Shown piece by piece: positions 34,873 through 43,411 of a stretch of 64,000 nt of DNA. This DNA is from Tepidifontimicrobium sp964437095 (GTDB lineage: Bacteria; Sysuimicrobiota; Sysuimicrobiia; Sysuimicrobiales; Sysuimicrobiaceae): positions 58,173 to 122,172 of the forward strand of contig CAYTFH010000006.1 of the NCBI GenBank assembly GCA_964437095.1. The letters are read 5' to 3'. Position numbers and translations under genes: made by a program. Each line of letters starts with the position of its first letter. The first letter of the stretch is position 1. Under the pieces are notes generated by a model that saw only the letters and a program-made list of their open reading frames with translations, did not search any database and was not told the origin of the DNA.

Positions 34873-35624
34873 GCCGACCCTCCCACCATCAGGGCCACCA
34901 CGTCCTCCATCCGGGCCGTCCGGCCCGGCAGAACCCCTGCGACCCGGCCCCGGTTCAACACCACCACGCGGTCCGCGGTCTCCAGAACGTCCTGGAGACG
35001 GTGGCTGATAAGCACCACGGCGACCCCTTGCTCCTTCAGGCGGCGGATCAGCTCCAGGACCTTTCGGGCCTCCGCCACGGCCAGGCTCGCGGTGGGCTCG
35101 TCCATGATCACGAGCTTGGCTGCGAACGCCGTGGCCCGTGCGATGGCCACGGCCTGACGTTGCCCCCCGGAGAGCCGCTCCACGGGCAGGCGCAGGGACG
35201 GCAGCTCCACCCGCAGAGCGGAGAGGTGGTCCTGAGCATGCCGCTCCATGGCCGCCTCGTCCAACCAGCGCCACGGCCCCACGGACCGGCACAGCTCCCG
35301 GCCGAGGAACAGGTTGGCGACCGTGTCCAGGTTCTCCGCGAGCCCCAGGTCCTGGTAGACCATCTCGATGCCTGCCCGGCGGGAGTCCAGGGGCGAGTGG
35401 AAGTGCACCCGCCGGCCTTCGAACCAGATCTCCCCCGCGTCGGGCCGGTAGACCCCTGTGAGGATCTTCATCAGCGTGGACTTCCCCGCACCGTTGTCCC
35501 CCACCAGGCCCACCACCTCCGCGTGGCCCACGGAGAAGTCCACGGAGCGCAAGGCCACCACGGCACCGAAGCTCTTGACGATGCCGCGCATGTCCACGAG
35601 GGCGGACGCGGGCTTCCCGCTCAT
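34869..35624 (-). CDS. Sugar/inositol ABC transporter ATP-binding protein, single domain
   Basis: A 251-residue ATPase with Walker A VGDNGAGKST (residues ~41-50), signature LSGGQRQAVAIARA and Walker B LVIMDEPTASL. Ribose-type systems normally use a ~500-residue double ATPase (RbsA); this is the single-domain FrcA-like form, so two copies would assemble per transporter. The ATG at 35624 overlaps the dehydrogenase stop and has a GGGGGGA tract upstream. Confidence 0.85.
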   Translation of the reverse strand: MSGKPASALVDMRGIVKSFGAVVALRSVDFSVGHAEVVGLVGDNGAGKSTLMKILTGVYRPDAGEIWFEGRRVHFHSPLDSRRAGIEMVYQDLGLAENLDTVANLFLGRELCRSVGPWRWLDEAAMERHAQDHLSALRVELPSLRLPVERLSGGQRQAVAIARATAFAAKLVIMDEPTASLAVAEARKVLELIRRLKEQGVAVVLISHRLQDVLETADRVVVLNRGRVAGVLPGRTARMEDVVALMVGGSA

Positions 35625-36796
35625 CGCGTCCCCCCGATCTGGACCACCGTCTTCCCCGGAGGCCAAGCCGACTCGGTGAGGCACCCAGGGGCCTCCTCGA
35701 GCCGCACGAATCGTCGAAGCATCGGCCAGAGGTCCAACCTGCCCGAGGCCAGCAGGTCCACCACAGGAGGGAAGGTGCGTGGGCCCGCATGCCCGATGGA
35801 GCCCACGATCCGGCCCGCCGCGGACACCAGCGGCTCCAACTCCAGCCGGGCCGCCTGGGCCGACCGTCCCAGGAGGAGGATGGTGCCGCGAGGGGCCAGG
35901 GAGTCCAACATCTCCGGGATCGTCTGGGCGAAAGCGCCCGCCGCTTCCACCTGGAGGTCTGCTCCGCGCCCCGCCGTCAGCTCCCGGACCACCTCCGCCG
36001 GCCGGGTTCCCCGCGCGCGGAGGTCGTCCCAAGCGAAGACCCGGTCCGCGCCCAACTGCTGAGCCAGCTCACCGCCGTCCCCGGTCCGCTTGAACACCAG
36101 CACGTGCCCCGCTCCCGCGGCTCGAGCCAGGGCCACCGCCAGGAGCCCGATGGGCCCGGCGCCATACACCACCACCTGGCACCCCTCGGGGACCCCGCCG
36201 GCCTCCACGAACAGCCCCTGGTACGCCACCGCGGTCGGCTCCACCAACGCGGCCAGGGGGTAGCCCCGCGCTTCTCCCCACCGGGCCACCACGTCCTGCG
36301 CGCTCCAGCAGCACCGCGCCGGAACCGTTGCGTACTCCGCTAGCCCACCCGGGATGGTGAAGCCGATCTCTTCCACCGCCTCACACTGGTTGGACGCCCC
36401 GGACCGACAGGCCGCGCATCGGCCGCAGGGGAGCATGTTGTCCACCACCACCGGCTCGCCCACGCGGACGTTCGCCACCTCGGGCCCCGCGTCCACCACA
36501 TCGCCGGCGAACTCGTGCCCCGGCACCAGCGGGAACCGGATCCGTCCCGCGTACCTCACGTACCCCGCCTCGTCCTCAGCACACAGGGCGCGGTCGGACC
36601 CGCAGATTCCGCACGCCCGGACGCGCACCAACACCTCCCCGCCACCCGGAGGTCGCACGGGCACGTCCGCGACCGACACCCGCGGGTGGCGCCAGACCCG
36701 GTTCCCGCACCTGGCCACCCGTCGGGCCGTCTCCTCTGGGGACGGCCGGGCGTCCGGCCGCGGTTCCCAGGAAGCCGTGATCACGACCGCCCGCAC
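35621..36796 (-). CDS. IolM-like scyllo-inosose dehydrogenase (zinc-dependent MDR family)
   Basis: A 391-residue medium-chain zinc dehydrogenase. Catalytic zinc ligands lie in CGICGSDR (residues ~63-70) and GHEFAGDV, structural zinc cysteines in CGRCAACRSGASNQC (~125-139), and the NAD motif is GAGPIGLLA. The N-terminal block WEPRPDARPSP followed by NRVWRHPRVSVADVP closely resembles Thermotoga maritima IolM (TM0412, scyllo-inosose 3-dehydrogenase) as I recall it. Its presence beside iolD, iolB, iolC and iolE suggests an additional branch or alternative entry into inositol breakdown. A generic threonine/sorbitol dehydrogenase is the fallback call. Confidence 0.7.
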   Translation of the reverse strand: MRAVVITASWEPRPDARPSPEETARRVARCGNRVWRHPRVSVADVPVRPPGGGEVLVRVRACGICGSDRALCAEDEAGYVRYAGRIRFPLVPGHEFAGDVVDAGPEVANVRVGEPVVVDNMLPCGRCAACRSGASNQCEAVEEIGFTIPGGLAEYATVPARCCWSAQDVVARWGEARGYPLAALVEPTAVAYQGLFVEAGGVPEGCQVVVYGAGPIGLLAVALARAAGAGHVLVFKRTGDGGELAQQLGADRVFAWDDLRARGTRPAEVVRELTAGRGADLQVEAAGAFAQTIPEMLDSLAPRGTILLLGRSAQAARLELEPLVSAAGRIVGSIGHAGPRTFPPVVDLLASGRLDLWPMLRRFVRLEEAPGCLTESAWPPGKTVVQIGGTR

Positions 36797-36864
36797 GGCT
36801 CACCGAGCTCCTGACGACAACCCCGAGGGCGGTTCGGACCCGCGGACCACCCGCCCCCACCTGC

Positions 36865-38727
36865 TCACAGCAGGTACCGCTCGCGGGCGCGGTGGCGTTC
36901 GTACTCCGCCCGGGCCCGTTGCACCGACGGCATCCCTGAGACTTCCGCCACCGGGACGTCCCACCACGCCTCGTAGGCCGGGACCCGGGCGTCCCGGTCC
37001 ACCTCCACCACGATGACGGTGGTGCGGTCCTGCGCCCGCGCCTCCTCCAGGGCCTTCCACAGCTCCTGCCGGGTCCTGGCCCTCACCGCGTGGGCCCCCA
37101 GACTCGCGGCGTTGGCTACGAAGTCGATGGGCAGGACGTCGCCGTCCAGCTGACCCGTGGCCGGGTTGCGGAACCGGTGCTGGGTACCGAAACCTCCCAA
37201 GCCCAAGGACTGCGAAAGCCCGCCGATGCTGGCGTAGCCGTGGTTGTCCAGCAGGACCACGGTGAGCTTGAGCCCCTCCTGCACCGAGGTGGTGATCTCG
37301 CTGGGCATCATCAGGTACGAGCCGTCGCCCAGCAGCACGTACACCTCCCGGCTGGGGTCGGCCATCTTCACGCCCAACCCGCCGGGGATCTCGTAGCCCA
37401 TGCACGAGTAGCCGTACTCCAGGTGGTAGGTGCCCGGCTGCCGTGCGCGCCACAGCTTGTGCAGATCCCCCGGGAGGCTACCCGCGGCGCACACCACCAC
37501 GTCCTCCGGACGTGCGAAGGCGTTCACGAGGCCGATCACCTCTGCCTGGGCCATGGGCGGCCCGTGGCGCTGGCTGGTCAGCCGTTCCACCTCCGCGTCC
37601 CACGCCTCCCGCAGCCGGCCCACCTCCTCCAGGTACTCCGCGCTCACCCGCCAGCCCGCCAGCAGCTTCCCGAGCTCCTCCAGGGCCACCTTGGCGTCCG
37701 CCACCACCGGGAGGGCACCGTGCTTGTGCGCGTCCTGCGGCGAGACGTTGACGTTCACGAACCGCACCTGAGGGTGCTCCAACAGGGTCTTGGACGCCGT
37801 GGTGAAGTCGTCCAGGGCGGTGCCCACGGCCAGCACCAGGTCCGCGGTGCGGGCCAGGCGGTTGGCCGCGAGGCTGCCGGTCACCCCCACAGCCCCCACG
37901 TTCTGGGGGTGGTCCCACGGGAGGCTGCTCTTGCCCGCCTGGGTCTCCGCCACGGGGATGCCCGTGGCCTCCACGAGAGCCCTCAGGGCCCCTTCCGCCT
38001 CGCTGAACAGCACGCCACCGCCGGCCACCAGCAGGGGCCGGCGGCTGTCGCGGATCCGCCGCGCGGCCTCCGCCAAAACCTCCGGCTCCGGGGCGGGCCG
38101 GGGGATCCTCCACGTGCGGTCCTGGAACAGCTCCGCGGGGTACTCCCACGCCTCCGTCTGCACGTCCTGGGGGAAGGCCAGGGTGACCGCACCGGTCTCC
38201 GTGGGCGAGGTGAGGACCCGCATGGCCTCCAGAAGGGCGGAGGGAAGTTGGTCCGCGCGGTGGATGCGGTCCCAGTAACGCGACACGGGCTTGAAGCAGT
38301 CGTTCACCGACACGTCCAGGGACCAGGGAGCCTCCAGCTGCTGCAGCACGGGGGCCACGTTCCGGCGGGCGAAGGTGTCGCCGGGCAGGAGGAGCACGGG
38401 GACGCGGTTGATGGTGGCGCCCGCGGCCCCGGTGACCATGTTGGTGGCACCGGGACCGATGGACGAGGTGCACGCGAACGCCCGCAGCCGGCGTGTGGCC
38501 TTGGCGAACGCCGCGGCCGCGTGCACCATGGCCTGCTCGTTGCGGCCGAAGTAGAACCGCAACTGCGGGTACTCCTGGAGCGCCTGCCCGATGCCCGCCA
38601 CGTTGCCGTGGCCGAAAATACCCCAGACCCCCGCGAAGAACGGAACCTTCCTGCCGTCGCGCTCCACGTGCTGCGCCGCCAGGAACCTCACCAGGGCCTG
38701 GGCCGCGGTCAGACGCACCGCGCGCAC
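36865..38727 (-). CDS. iolD: 3D-(3,5/4)-trihydroxycyclohexane-1,2-dione acylhydrolase
   Basis: A 620-residue thiamin-diphosphate enzyme that opens the ring of the diketone made by IolE. The N-terminal block VRLTAAQALVRFLAAQ and FFAGVWGIFGHGNVAGIGQA are IolD hallmarks. The ThDP/Mg motif GDGSYLMMPSE leads to LDNHGYASIGGLSQSLG (residues ~480-525). The GTG at 38727 is chosen because the family N-terminus starts there and GGGGGCGAG precedes it; a longer frame from 38790 reads through the regulatory region. It is downstream of the IclR gene, with a 93-base gap. Confidence 0.9.
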   Translation of the reverse strand: MRAVRLTAAQALVRFLAAQHVERDGRKVPFFAGVWGIFGHGNVAGIGQALQEYPQLRFYFGRNEQAMVHAAAAFAKATRRLRAFACTSSIGPGATNMVTGAAGATINRVPVLLLPGDTFARRNVAPVLQQLEAPWSLDVSVNDCFKPVSRYWDRIHRADQLPSALLEAMRVLTSPTETGAVTLAFPQDVQTEAWEYPAELFQDRTWRIPRPAPEPEVLAEAARRIRDSRRPLLVAGGGVLFSEAEGALRALVEATGIPVAETQAGKSSLPWDHPQNVGAVGVTGSLAANRLARTADLVLAVGTALDDFTTASKTLLEHPQVRFVNVNVSPQDAHKHGALPVVADAKVALEELGKLLAGWRVSAEYLEEVGRLREAWDAEVERLTSQRHGPPMAQAEVIGLVNAFARPEDVVVCAAGSLPGDLHKLWRARQPGTYHLEYGYSCMGYEIPGGLGVKMADPSREVYVLLGDGSYLMMPSEITTSVQEGLKLTVVLLDNHGYASIGGLSQSLGLGGFGTQHRFRNPATGQLDGDVLPIDFVANAASLGAHAVRARTRQELWKALEEARAQDRTTVIVVEVDRDARVPAYEAWWDVPVAEVSGMPSVQRARAEYERHRARERYLL

Positions 38728-38820
38728 GCTCGCCCCCGTTCGGAAATCCGGACGCCTTTCGAGCCGAAGGTCGCGGCTCCAACCAACCACAACGCGGGTC
38801 GCGGTGTCAAGCCGCCCGGG
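38728..38820 (-). promoter_or_regulatory. Regulatory gap between iclR-type gene and iolD
   Basis: On the minus strand a perfect TTGACA lies at 38810-38805, though the 17-base-spaced -10 (GTTGGT) is poor. The near-palindrome CGGAAATCCG (38741-38750) is 13 bases before the iolD start and has the size and symmetry of an IclR-family half-operator. This is a plausible site of IclR-type control of iolD. Confidence 0.35.
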
Positions 38821-39588
38821 TCAAGGGACGCCCAGGCGTTGGGAGAGGACCCGGGCGAGGGCGGTCACCTGGCGCGCCAGTTCCTCCAGGCGCCCCGGGC
38901 CGAGGCGGGCCTTCACCGTGCTGAACGCCACCCCCGCCCGTATGTCGCCGCGGGTGAGTACGGGCGCGCCCAGGCAGCACATCCCTTCCACGGTCTCCTC
39001 GTCGTCCACGGAGTACCCGCGCTGGCGGGTGAGTTCCAACTCCCGCAGCAGCTCTTCCACCGTCCCCAGGCTCCGCCGCGTGGGGCGGGACAGTTCGCTC
39101 GAGCCGAACAGCGCCTGGATCCGCTCCTCGGGCAGGGTGCTGAGGATGGCCTTGCCCGTGGCGGTGCAGTGGGCGGGCAGCCGCAGGCCGATGCGGTAGT
39201 TCACCGCGATGGGCTGGGTGCCGTTGCGGCACGCCACGTACACCACCTCCCGGCCGTCCAGCACCGACAGCACCAGGGTCTCCTCGTGCCGGGGCAGCAC
39301 CTCGTCGCACACCTGCGCGAACACCGCCGAGAGGTCGCTGGCGGACTCGTACGCCCGGTACAGTTCCAGCACCCGCACGCCCAGGCGGAAGCGACCGTCC
39401 GCGGACCGCACCAAAAGACGCTCCCGCAGGAGGGTGCTGCACAGGTCGTGGGCGGTGCTCTTGGGGATGTTCAGGGCCCGCGCCAGCTCTCCCAGGTTGG
39501 GAGGGCGCTGTGCGTTGCCCACCGCCTCCAGGATGCGGACTGCCCGCACCACCGACGGCACCACGCCCCTGCGGCGGTCCCCCTCCAC
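38821..39588 (-). CDS. IclR-family transcriptional regulator
   Basis: A 255-residue regulator with an N-terminal winged helix-turn-helix (VVRAVRILEAVGNAQRPPNL then LARALNIPKSTAHDLCSTLL) and a C-terminal ligand-binding GAF-like IclR domain (LPAHCTATGKAILSTLP, DDEETVEGMCCLGAPVL). It sits inside the inositol operon between iolC and iolD, so it most likely senses a pathway intermediate. Bacillus uses the DeoR-type IolR for this job, so this would be a non-homologous replacement. The GTG at 39588 starts two bases after the end of iolC. Confidence 0.85.
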   Translation of the reverse strand: MEGDRRRGVVPSVVRAVRILEAVGNAQRPPNLGELARALNIPKSTAHDLCSTLLRERLLVRSADGRFRLGVRVLELYRAYESASDLSAVFAQVCDEVLPRHEETLVLSVLDGREVVYVACRNGTQPIAVNYRIGLRLPAHCTATGKAILSTLPEERIQALFGSSELSRPTRRSLGTVEELLRELELTRQRGYSVDDEETVEGMCCLGAPVLTRGDIRAGVAFSTVKARLGPGRLEELARQVTALARVLSQRLGVP

Positions 39589-39589
39589 C

Positions 39590-40549
39590 TCAGAAGCCTC
39601 CCCGTGCCCGGACGAAATCCAACGCCTCCTGCTGGTAGGGCATGAAGTTGGCACACCCGTGCCGGGTGACCACGATGGCCCCGCACGCGTTGCCGAACCG
39701 CGCGGCGCGGTACCAGTCCCAGCCTTGCAGCCACCCGTACAGGAACCCGCTGGCGAAGGCGTCCCCGGCGCCCAGGACGTTGTACACCTCCACCGGGAAG
39801 GCGGGGGCGTCCACCCGCTGCCCGTCCCGGGTGAACACCACGGACCCCCGCTCCCCGAGCTTGGCCACCACTGCCTCCGGGCCGAAGCCCAACAGGCGCC
39901 GCACTCCCGCTTCCAGCTCCTCCTCGCCCGTGGCGGCGCGCAGTTCCCCCTCGTTGCCCACCACCACGTGGGCCCAGGGCAGCAAGGTCCGGACGTTGAC
40001 ACCGTAGGTCCGCGGGTCGGGCCACAGGCTGGCACGGTAGTCCAGGTCCACCACCACCCGCACTCCCGCGGAGGCCGCCCGCTCCGCGGCGAACAGGGTG
40101 GCGGTCCGGCTGGGTTCCGCGCACAGCCCGGTCCCCGTGAGGAACACCACCCGGCTGGACTCCACGGGCGCCCGGAGGACGTCGTCCAGGTCCAGCCCCA
40201 GGTCCGCGGCGTTCTCCCGGTAGAACACCAGGGGGAAGCGGTCCGGCGGCTCGATGCCCAACACCACCGCGCCCGTGCGCCGCCCGGGCTTGCGGGGGAT
40301 GAAGGCGGTCTCCACGCCCTCGCGGCGGAGGAAGTGCAGGACGAAGTCCCCCACGGGGTCGTCCCCCACCGCGGTGAGCAGCACCGACCGCAGCCCCAGG
40401 CGCCGGGTCCCCACGCTCACGTTGGTGGGGCAACCGCCCACGTACGCGGCGAAGCTCCGGATCTCCACGAAGGGGGCCCCCACGTCGTTGCTGTACAGGT
40501 CGATGCCGCACCGGCCCATGGCCAGTACGTCGAAGGCCCGCTCACCCAC
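39590..40549 (-). CDS. iolC: 5-dehydro-2-deoxygluconokinase
   Basis: A 319-residue PfkB-family kinase. The opening AMGRCGIDLYSNDVG and the block YVGGCPTNVSVGTRRLGL are characteristic of IolC, and the PfkB signature GAGDAFASGFLYGW holds the catalytic aspartate. It phosphorylates 2-deoxy-5-keto-gluconate, the product of IolB, with ATP. Its GTG start lies eight bases inside the iolB 3' end. Confidence 0.9.
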   Translation of the reverse strand: MGERAFDVLAMGRCGIDLYSNDVGAPFVEIRSFAAYVGGCPTNVSVGTRRLGLRSVLLTAVGDDPVGDFVLHFLRREGVETAFIPRKPGRRTGAVVLGIEPPDRFPLVFYRENAADLGLDLDDVLRAPVESSRVVFLTGTGLCAEPSRTATLFAAERAASAGVRVVVDLDYRASLWPDPRTYGVNVRTLLPWAHVVVGNEGELRAATGEEELEAGVRRLLGFGPEAVVAKLGERGSVVFTRDGQRVDAPAFPVEVYNVLGAGDAFASGFLYGWLQGWDWYRAARFGNACGAIVVTRHGCANFMPYQQEALDFVRARGGF

Positions 40550-41435
40550 GGCCGTCCTCCATGGACAGAGTGACCACGGGGACCCGGGGATCGCGTTCCG
40601 TCCACGTGGACCGCACCCACGCGTGCGCGGGGTCTTCCGAGTTGGCCAGGCTCTGCGCGGAGCCGGCCAGCACGTTGAGGTAGTAGCAGGTGTAGCCGTA
40701 GGCGGCGCTCACGGGGTGGTACCCGCAGGGCACCAGGACCAGGTCGTCCTGCCGCGCCACCACCGCCACGTCGAAGGACCCGTCGGCCGCGTAGATGCGC
40801 TGCAGGGCGAAGCCCTCGGGCCGGTCGAACTTGTAGAAGTACACCTCCTCCAGGTCGGCTTCCAGGAGGTTGCCGTCCGCGTCCACCCGGTGGACGTCGT
40901 GCTTGTGCGGCGGGTAGCTGGACCAGTTGCCGCCGGGCGTGTAGACTTCCACGCACACCAGGCGCTCGCACGGGAACCCGGGCGGCAGGATGCTGTTGAT
41001 CTGCCGGCTGGCAGCTTGCCCCCCGCGCAGCTCCACCTCCACCTCCCGCGGCGTCACCAGGCGAGCGGGGAACCGGCCCTGGGCGGGAGCCCAGCCGTGG
41101 GCCAGTTCGGCGCCTTCGTCCTCGCACGTCACCTCGAACTCCGTCCCGGGCGGCAGGTACAGGGCGTAGGGCATCCCGTCGAACGGGTGGCGCCGGCGGC
41201 CCACCCGCTCCCACGTTCCCCGGTTGGACCGTACCGTGGCCCGGCCCCCCAACCACACCAGCACCGCCTCCGCCCGGTCCGTGTGGTGGGCCCAGCGCTG
41301 GCCGGCCCTGAGACGGCGGACCTCGAACCCCAGGGACTGCCAGCCCGCGTCCTCGGGCGTGACGCGCACCACCAGCCCGTCCTCCCGCGAGGACAGAGCC
41401 GACCTGCGCAGGGTGTCTACGGTCCAAGGGCCCAC
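40542..41435 (-). CDS. iolB: 5-deoxy-glucuronate isomerase
   Basis: A 297-residue bicupin enzyme converting 5-deoxyglucuronate to 2-deoxy-5-ketogluconate. IolB signatures include VYTPGGNWSSYPPHKHD and LEEVYFYKFDRPEGFALQRI, with the metal-binding histidine/glutamate set of the second cupin. It is the first gene of the large minus-strand inositol operon. The GTG at 41435 has AGAGGGAG upstream, and TACAAT at 41472-41467 is a probable -10. Confidence 0.9.
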   Translation of the reverse strand: MGPWTVDTLRRSALSSREDGLVVRVTPEDAGWQSLGFEVRRLRAGQRWAHHTDRAEAVLVWLGGRATVRSNRGTWERVGRRRHPFDGMPYALYLPPGTEFEVTCEDEGAELAHGWAPAQGRFPARLVTPREVEVELRGGQAASRQINSILPPGFPCERLVCVEVYTPGGNWSSYPPHKHDVHRVDADGNLLEADLEEVYFYKFDRPEGFALQRIYAADGSFDVAVVARQDDLVLVPCGYHPVSAAYGYTCYYLNVLAGSAQSLANSEDPAHAWVRSTWTERDPRVPVVTLSMEDGRG

Positions 41436-41534
41436 GGTGCTCCCTCTGCGCCGTTTCCTCCTGCAGATTGTAGAACACGCAGGGAGCCAGCCGCCTTCGG
41501 GCGAACACGGCTTTGACGCGGGAGGAGGGAGAAC
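41436..41534. promoter_or_regulatory. Divergent promoter region iolB / iolE
   Basis: The 99 bases between the divergent iolB and iolE genes hold, on the minus strand, TACAAT (41472-41467) 31 bases before iolB. The plus-strand elements are weaker (CTGCGC at 41446-41451 and TAGAAC at 41471-41476, spacing 19). The overlapping opposite -10 regions would let one regulator control both directions. Confidence 0.45.
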
Positions 41535-42440
41535 GTGGAAAGGGTGCGCGTGGCCGCGGCTCCCATCAGCTGGGGCGTGTGTGAGATCCCTGGCTGGGGC
41601 CCGCAGCTCCCGTGGCAGCGCGTTCTGGACGAGATGGCCCGGGCGGGGTACGAGGGCACAGAACTCGGTCCCTGGGGCTTCCTGCCCACGGAACCTGTAG
41701 CTCTCCGCTCCGCCCTGGGCGCCCGGGGGCTCAGGTTGGTGGCGGCCTTCGTGCCCGTCCCCCTGCGGGAGGCAGACCGCCTCGCGGAGGCGCAGGCCGA
41801 GGTCCGCAGGGTTGCGGAGCTGGTGGCTCGTTGTGGCGGAGACTGCCTGGTCCTGTCGGACGCGGGCGACGACCTGCGGGCCCGGGTGGCCGGGCGGCCG
41901 GAACTCACGCGGGCCCACGGGCTCCGGCCCGAGGAGTGGGCCGGGTACGGCGAGCGGGCGAACCTGTTGGCCCGGTGGGTCCGGGACTCCTACGGGCTGC
42001 GGACGGCGTTCCACCCCCACGGTGGGACGTACGTGGAGAACCCCGGCGAGGTGGAAGCGCTGCTGGCCCACACCGACCCCGACCTGGTGGGGTTGTGCCT
42101 AGATACCGGCCACCTGGCCTTCGGGGGCGGCGACCCCGTGGCGGTGGCCCGGCGCCACGCAGGGCGCGTCACCCACGTGCACCTGAAGGACGTGGACCGA
42201 ACGAAGCTCCGCAACCTCCTGGCTCAGGGGCTGGACTACGCGCAGGCGGCCAAGCAGGACACCTTCCTGGAGCTGGGGCGTGGGTCCGTGGACCTCGGAG
42301 CGGTGGCCGTGAGCCTCCGCGAGGCGGGCTACCGGGGCTGGCTGGTGGTGGAGCAGGATCGCGTAGTGACCGAGGATTCCGACACGCTCCTCCCCGCGGT
42401 CCGCAACCGCGAGTACGTCCGCCGGGTGTTCGGCGTGTAG
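41535..42440 (+). CDS. iolE: Inosose dehydratase
   Basis: A 301-residue TIM-barrel enzyme that removes water from scyllo-inosose to give the diketone used by IolD. The opening block AAAPISWGVCEIPGWG is diagnostic. Metal ligands are spread through FHPHGGTYVE, LCLDTGHLAFGGGDP and HVHLKDVD. The GTG at 41535 is preceded by GAGGAGGGAG. It is the only core iol gene on the plus strand, divergent from the rest. Confidence 0.9.
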   Translation: MERVRVAAAPISWGVCEIPGWGPQLPWQRVLDEMARAGYEGTELGPWGFLPTEPVALRSALGARGLRLVAAFVPVPLREADRLAEAQAEVRRVAELVARCGGDCLVLSDAGDDLRARVAGRPELTRAHGLRPEEWAGYGERANLLARWVRDSYGLRTAFHPHGGTYVENPGEVEALLAHTDPDLVGLCLDTGHLAFGGGDPVAVARRHAGRVTHVHLKDVDRTKLRNLLAQGLDYAQAAKQDTFLELGRGSVDLGAVAVSLREAGYRGWLVVEQDRVVTEDSDTLLPAVRNREYVRRVFGV

Positions 42441-42484
42441 ACCCCCCGACCCCGGCTTCCGGGTCCTCCCTCCGTGGCCCGGGC

Positions 42485-42513
42485 TTGCGACAGGCCGGGC
42501 CGGGCGGTACCAT
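42485..42513 (+). promoter_or_regulatory. Promoter of FMN riboswitch / S-component transcript
   Basis: TTGCGA (42485-42490), 17 bases, TACCAT (42508-42513). The predicted transcription start (~42520) is just before the first riboswitch helix. Confidence 0.6.
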
Positions 42514-42530
42514 CGGGCCGGACCAGCGAG

Positions 42531-42709
42531 CACGACCTTCGGGGCAGGGTGAGGGAGCCGCACGGCTCCCGATTCCCGATCGGCGGTGGGCGCCGGCGGA
42601 AGCCGGTGCGAGCCCGCGACCCGCGCACGGTCCGTGGCGCGGTGGACCCGGTCCAGCCGACACGGCGAAGCCGGGGCCGACGGTACAGTCCGGATGGGAG
42701 AAGGTCGGT
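42531..42709 (+). ncRNA. FMN riboswitch (RFN element)
   Basis: The closing helix pairs CGACCTTC (42533-42540) with GAAGGTCG (42700-42707). Between them are the invariant RFN blocks in order: GGGGCAGGGTGAGGGAG, GATTCCCGATCGGCGGT, GAGCCCGCGAC, GGTCCAGCCGA, and GGGGCCGACGGTACAGTCCG leading to GATGGGAGAAGG. FMN binding would favour the terminator just downstream and turn off the riboflavin transporter gene. Confidence 0.95.
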
Positions 42710-42756
42710 GGCGGCGAGGACGGCCGCGCAAGGCGCGGCGGGTCGCGTCATCCGAC

Positions 42757-42787
42757 GCCCCGGAGGGATCTCCGGGGCTTTCTTGTT
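42757..42787 (+). terminator. Riboswitch expression-platform terminator
   Basis: GCCCCGGAG (42757-42765) pairs perfectly with CTCCGGGGC (42770-42778) around GGAT, followed by TTTCTTGTT. It is a classical intrinsic terminator, 43 bases upstream of the coding region and 50 bases downstream of the aptamer. Confidence 0.85.
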
Positions 42788-42829
42788 GGGTCCGTGCTCC
42801 GCTGGCAACACCCAACGGGAGGGGTCAGG

Positions 42830-43411
42830 ATGCGCGCACGTCGCCTCGCACCGCTGGCCATGCTGTCCGCGCTGGCCGCCCTGCTCATGCGGTTCGTGCA
42901 GTTCCCCATCCTGCCGGCGGCGCCCTACCTGAAGTTCGACCCGAGCGAGGTACCCACGCTGCTGGCGGGCGTACTCTACGGCCCGGCGGGGGCGGTGGCG
43001 GTGGCCTTCCTCAAGAACGTCCTGTACGTGCTGCTCTTCGGCAGCTCCACGGGCTGGGTGGGGCCCTTCGCCAACTTCGCCGCGGTGAGCCTGTTTGCGG
43101 CCACCGCCGCGTGGGTGTACCGGCGCGACCCCGGCCTTCCAGGTCTGGTGAAGGGGGTTGGCGCGGGCACGGCCGTGCGGGTGGTGGGGATGCTGCCGGT
43201 GCTGGCCTTCGTGGTGCTGCCGGCCTTCCTCGGGCACAGCCCCGGCGACTGGGCCACCCTGCAGCGGAAGGTGGTTCCCCTCCTCGCCAGCGCCTTCGTA
43301 CCCTTCAACGCCATCACCAGCGCCGCCAACGGCGCCCTCACCGTGTGGCTGGTGGCCGCGGTCCGCACCCGCCTGCCCGCCCTGTCCGGCCCGCACGCGC
43401 CGCGGGCGTAG
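42830..43411 (+). CDS. ribU: Riboflavin ECF transporter S component (RibU-like)
   Basis: A 193-residue protein with about six hydrophobic segments of the ECF S-component fold (LAMLSALAALLMRFVQFPIL, YLKFDPSEVPTLLAGVLYGP). The PYLKFDPSEVP block is typical of RibU-type S components. Control by an FMN riboswitch makes riboflavin the expected vitamin. The energising EcfA/EcfT subunits are not in the window and are probably shared. The ATG has GGGAGGGG upstream. Confidence 0.85.
   Translation: MRARRLAPLAMLSALAALLMRFVQFPILPAAPYLKFDPSEVPTLLAGVLYGPAGAVAVAFLKNVLYVLLFGSSTGWVGPFANFAAVSLFAATAAWVYRRDPGLPGLVKGVGAGTAVRVVGMLPVLAFVVLPAFLGHSPGDWATLQRKVVPLLASAFVPFNAITSAANGALTVWLVAAVRTRLPALSGPHAPRA

Noticed and set aside
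38728..38790. Longer iolD starting at GTG 38790
   Set aside because: The extra 21 residues do not match the IolD family, whose N-terminus begins at 38727, where a ribosome-binding site is present.
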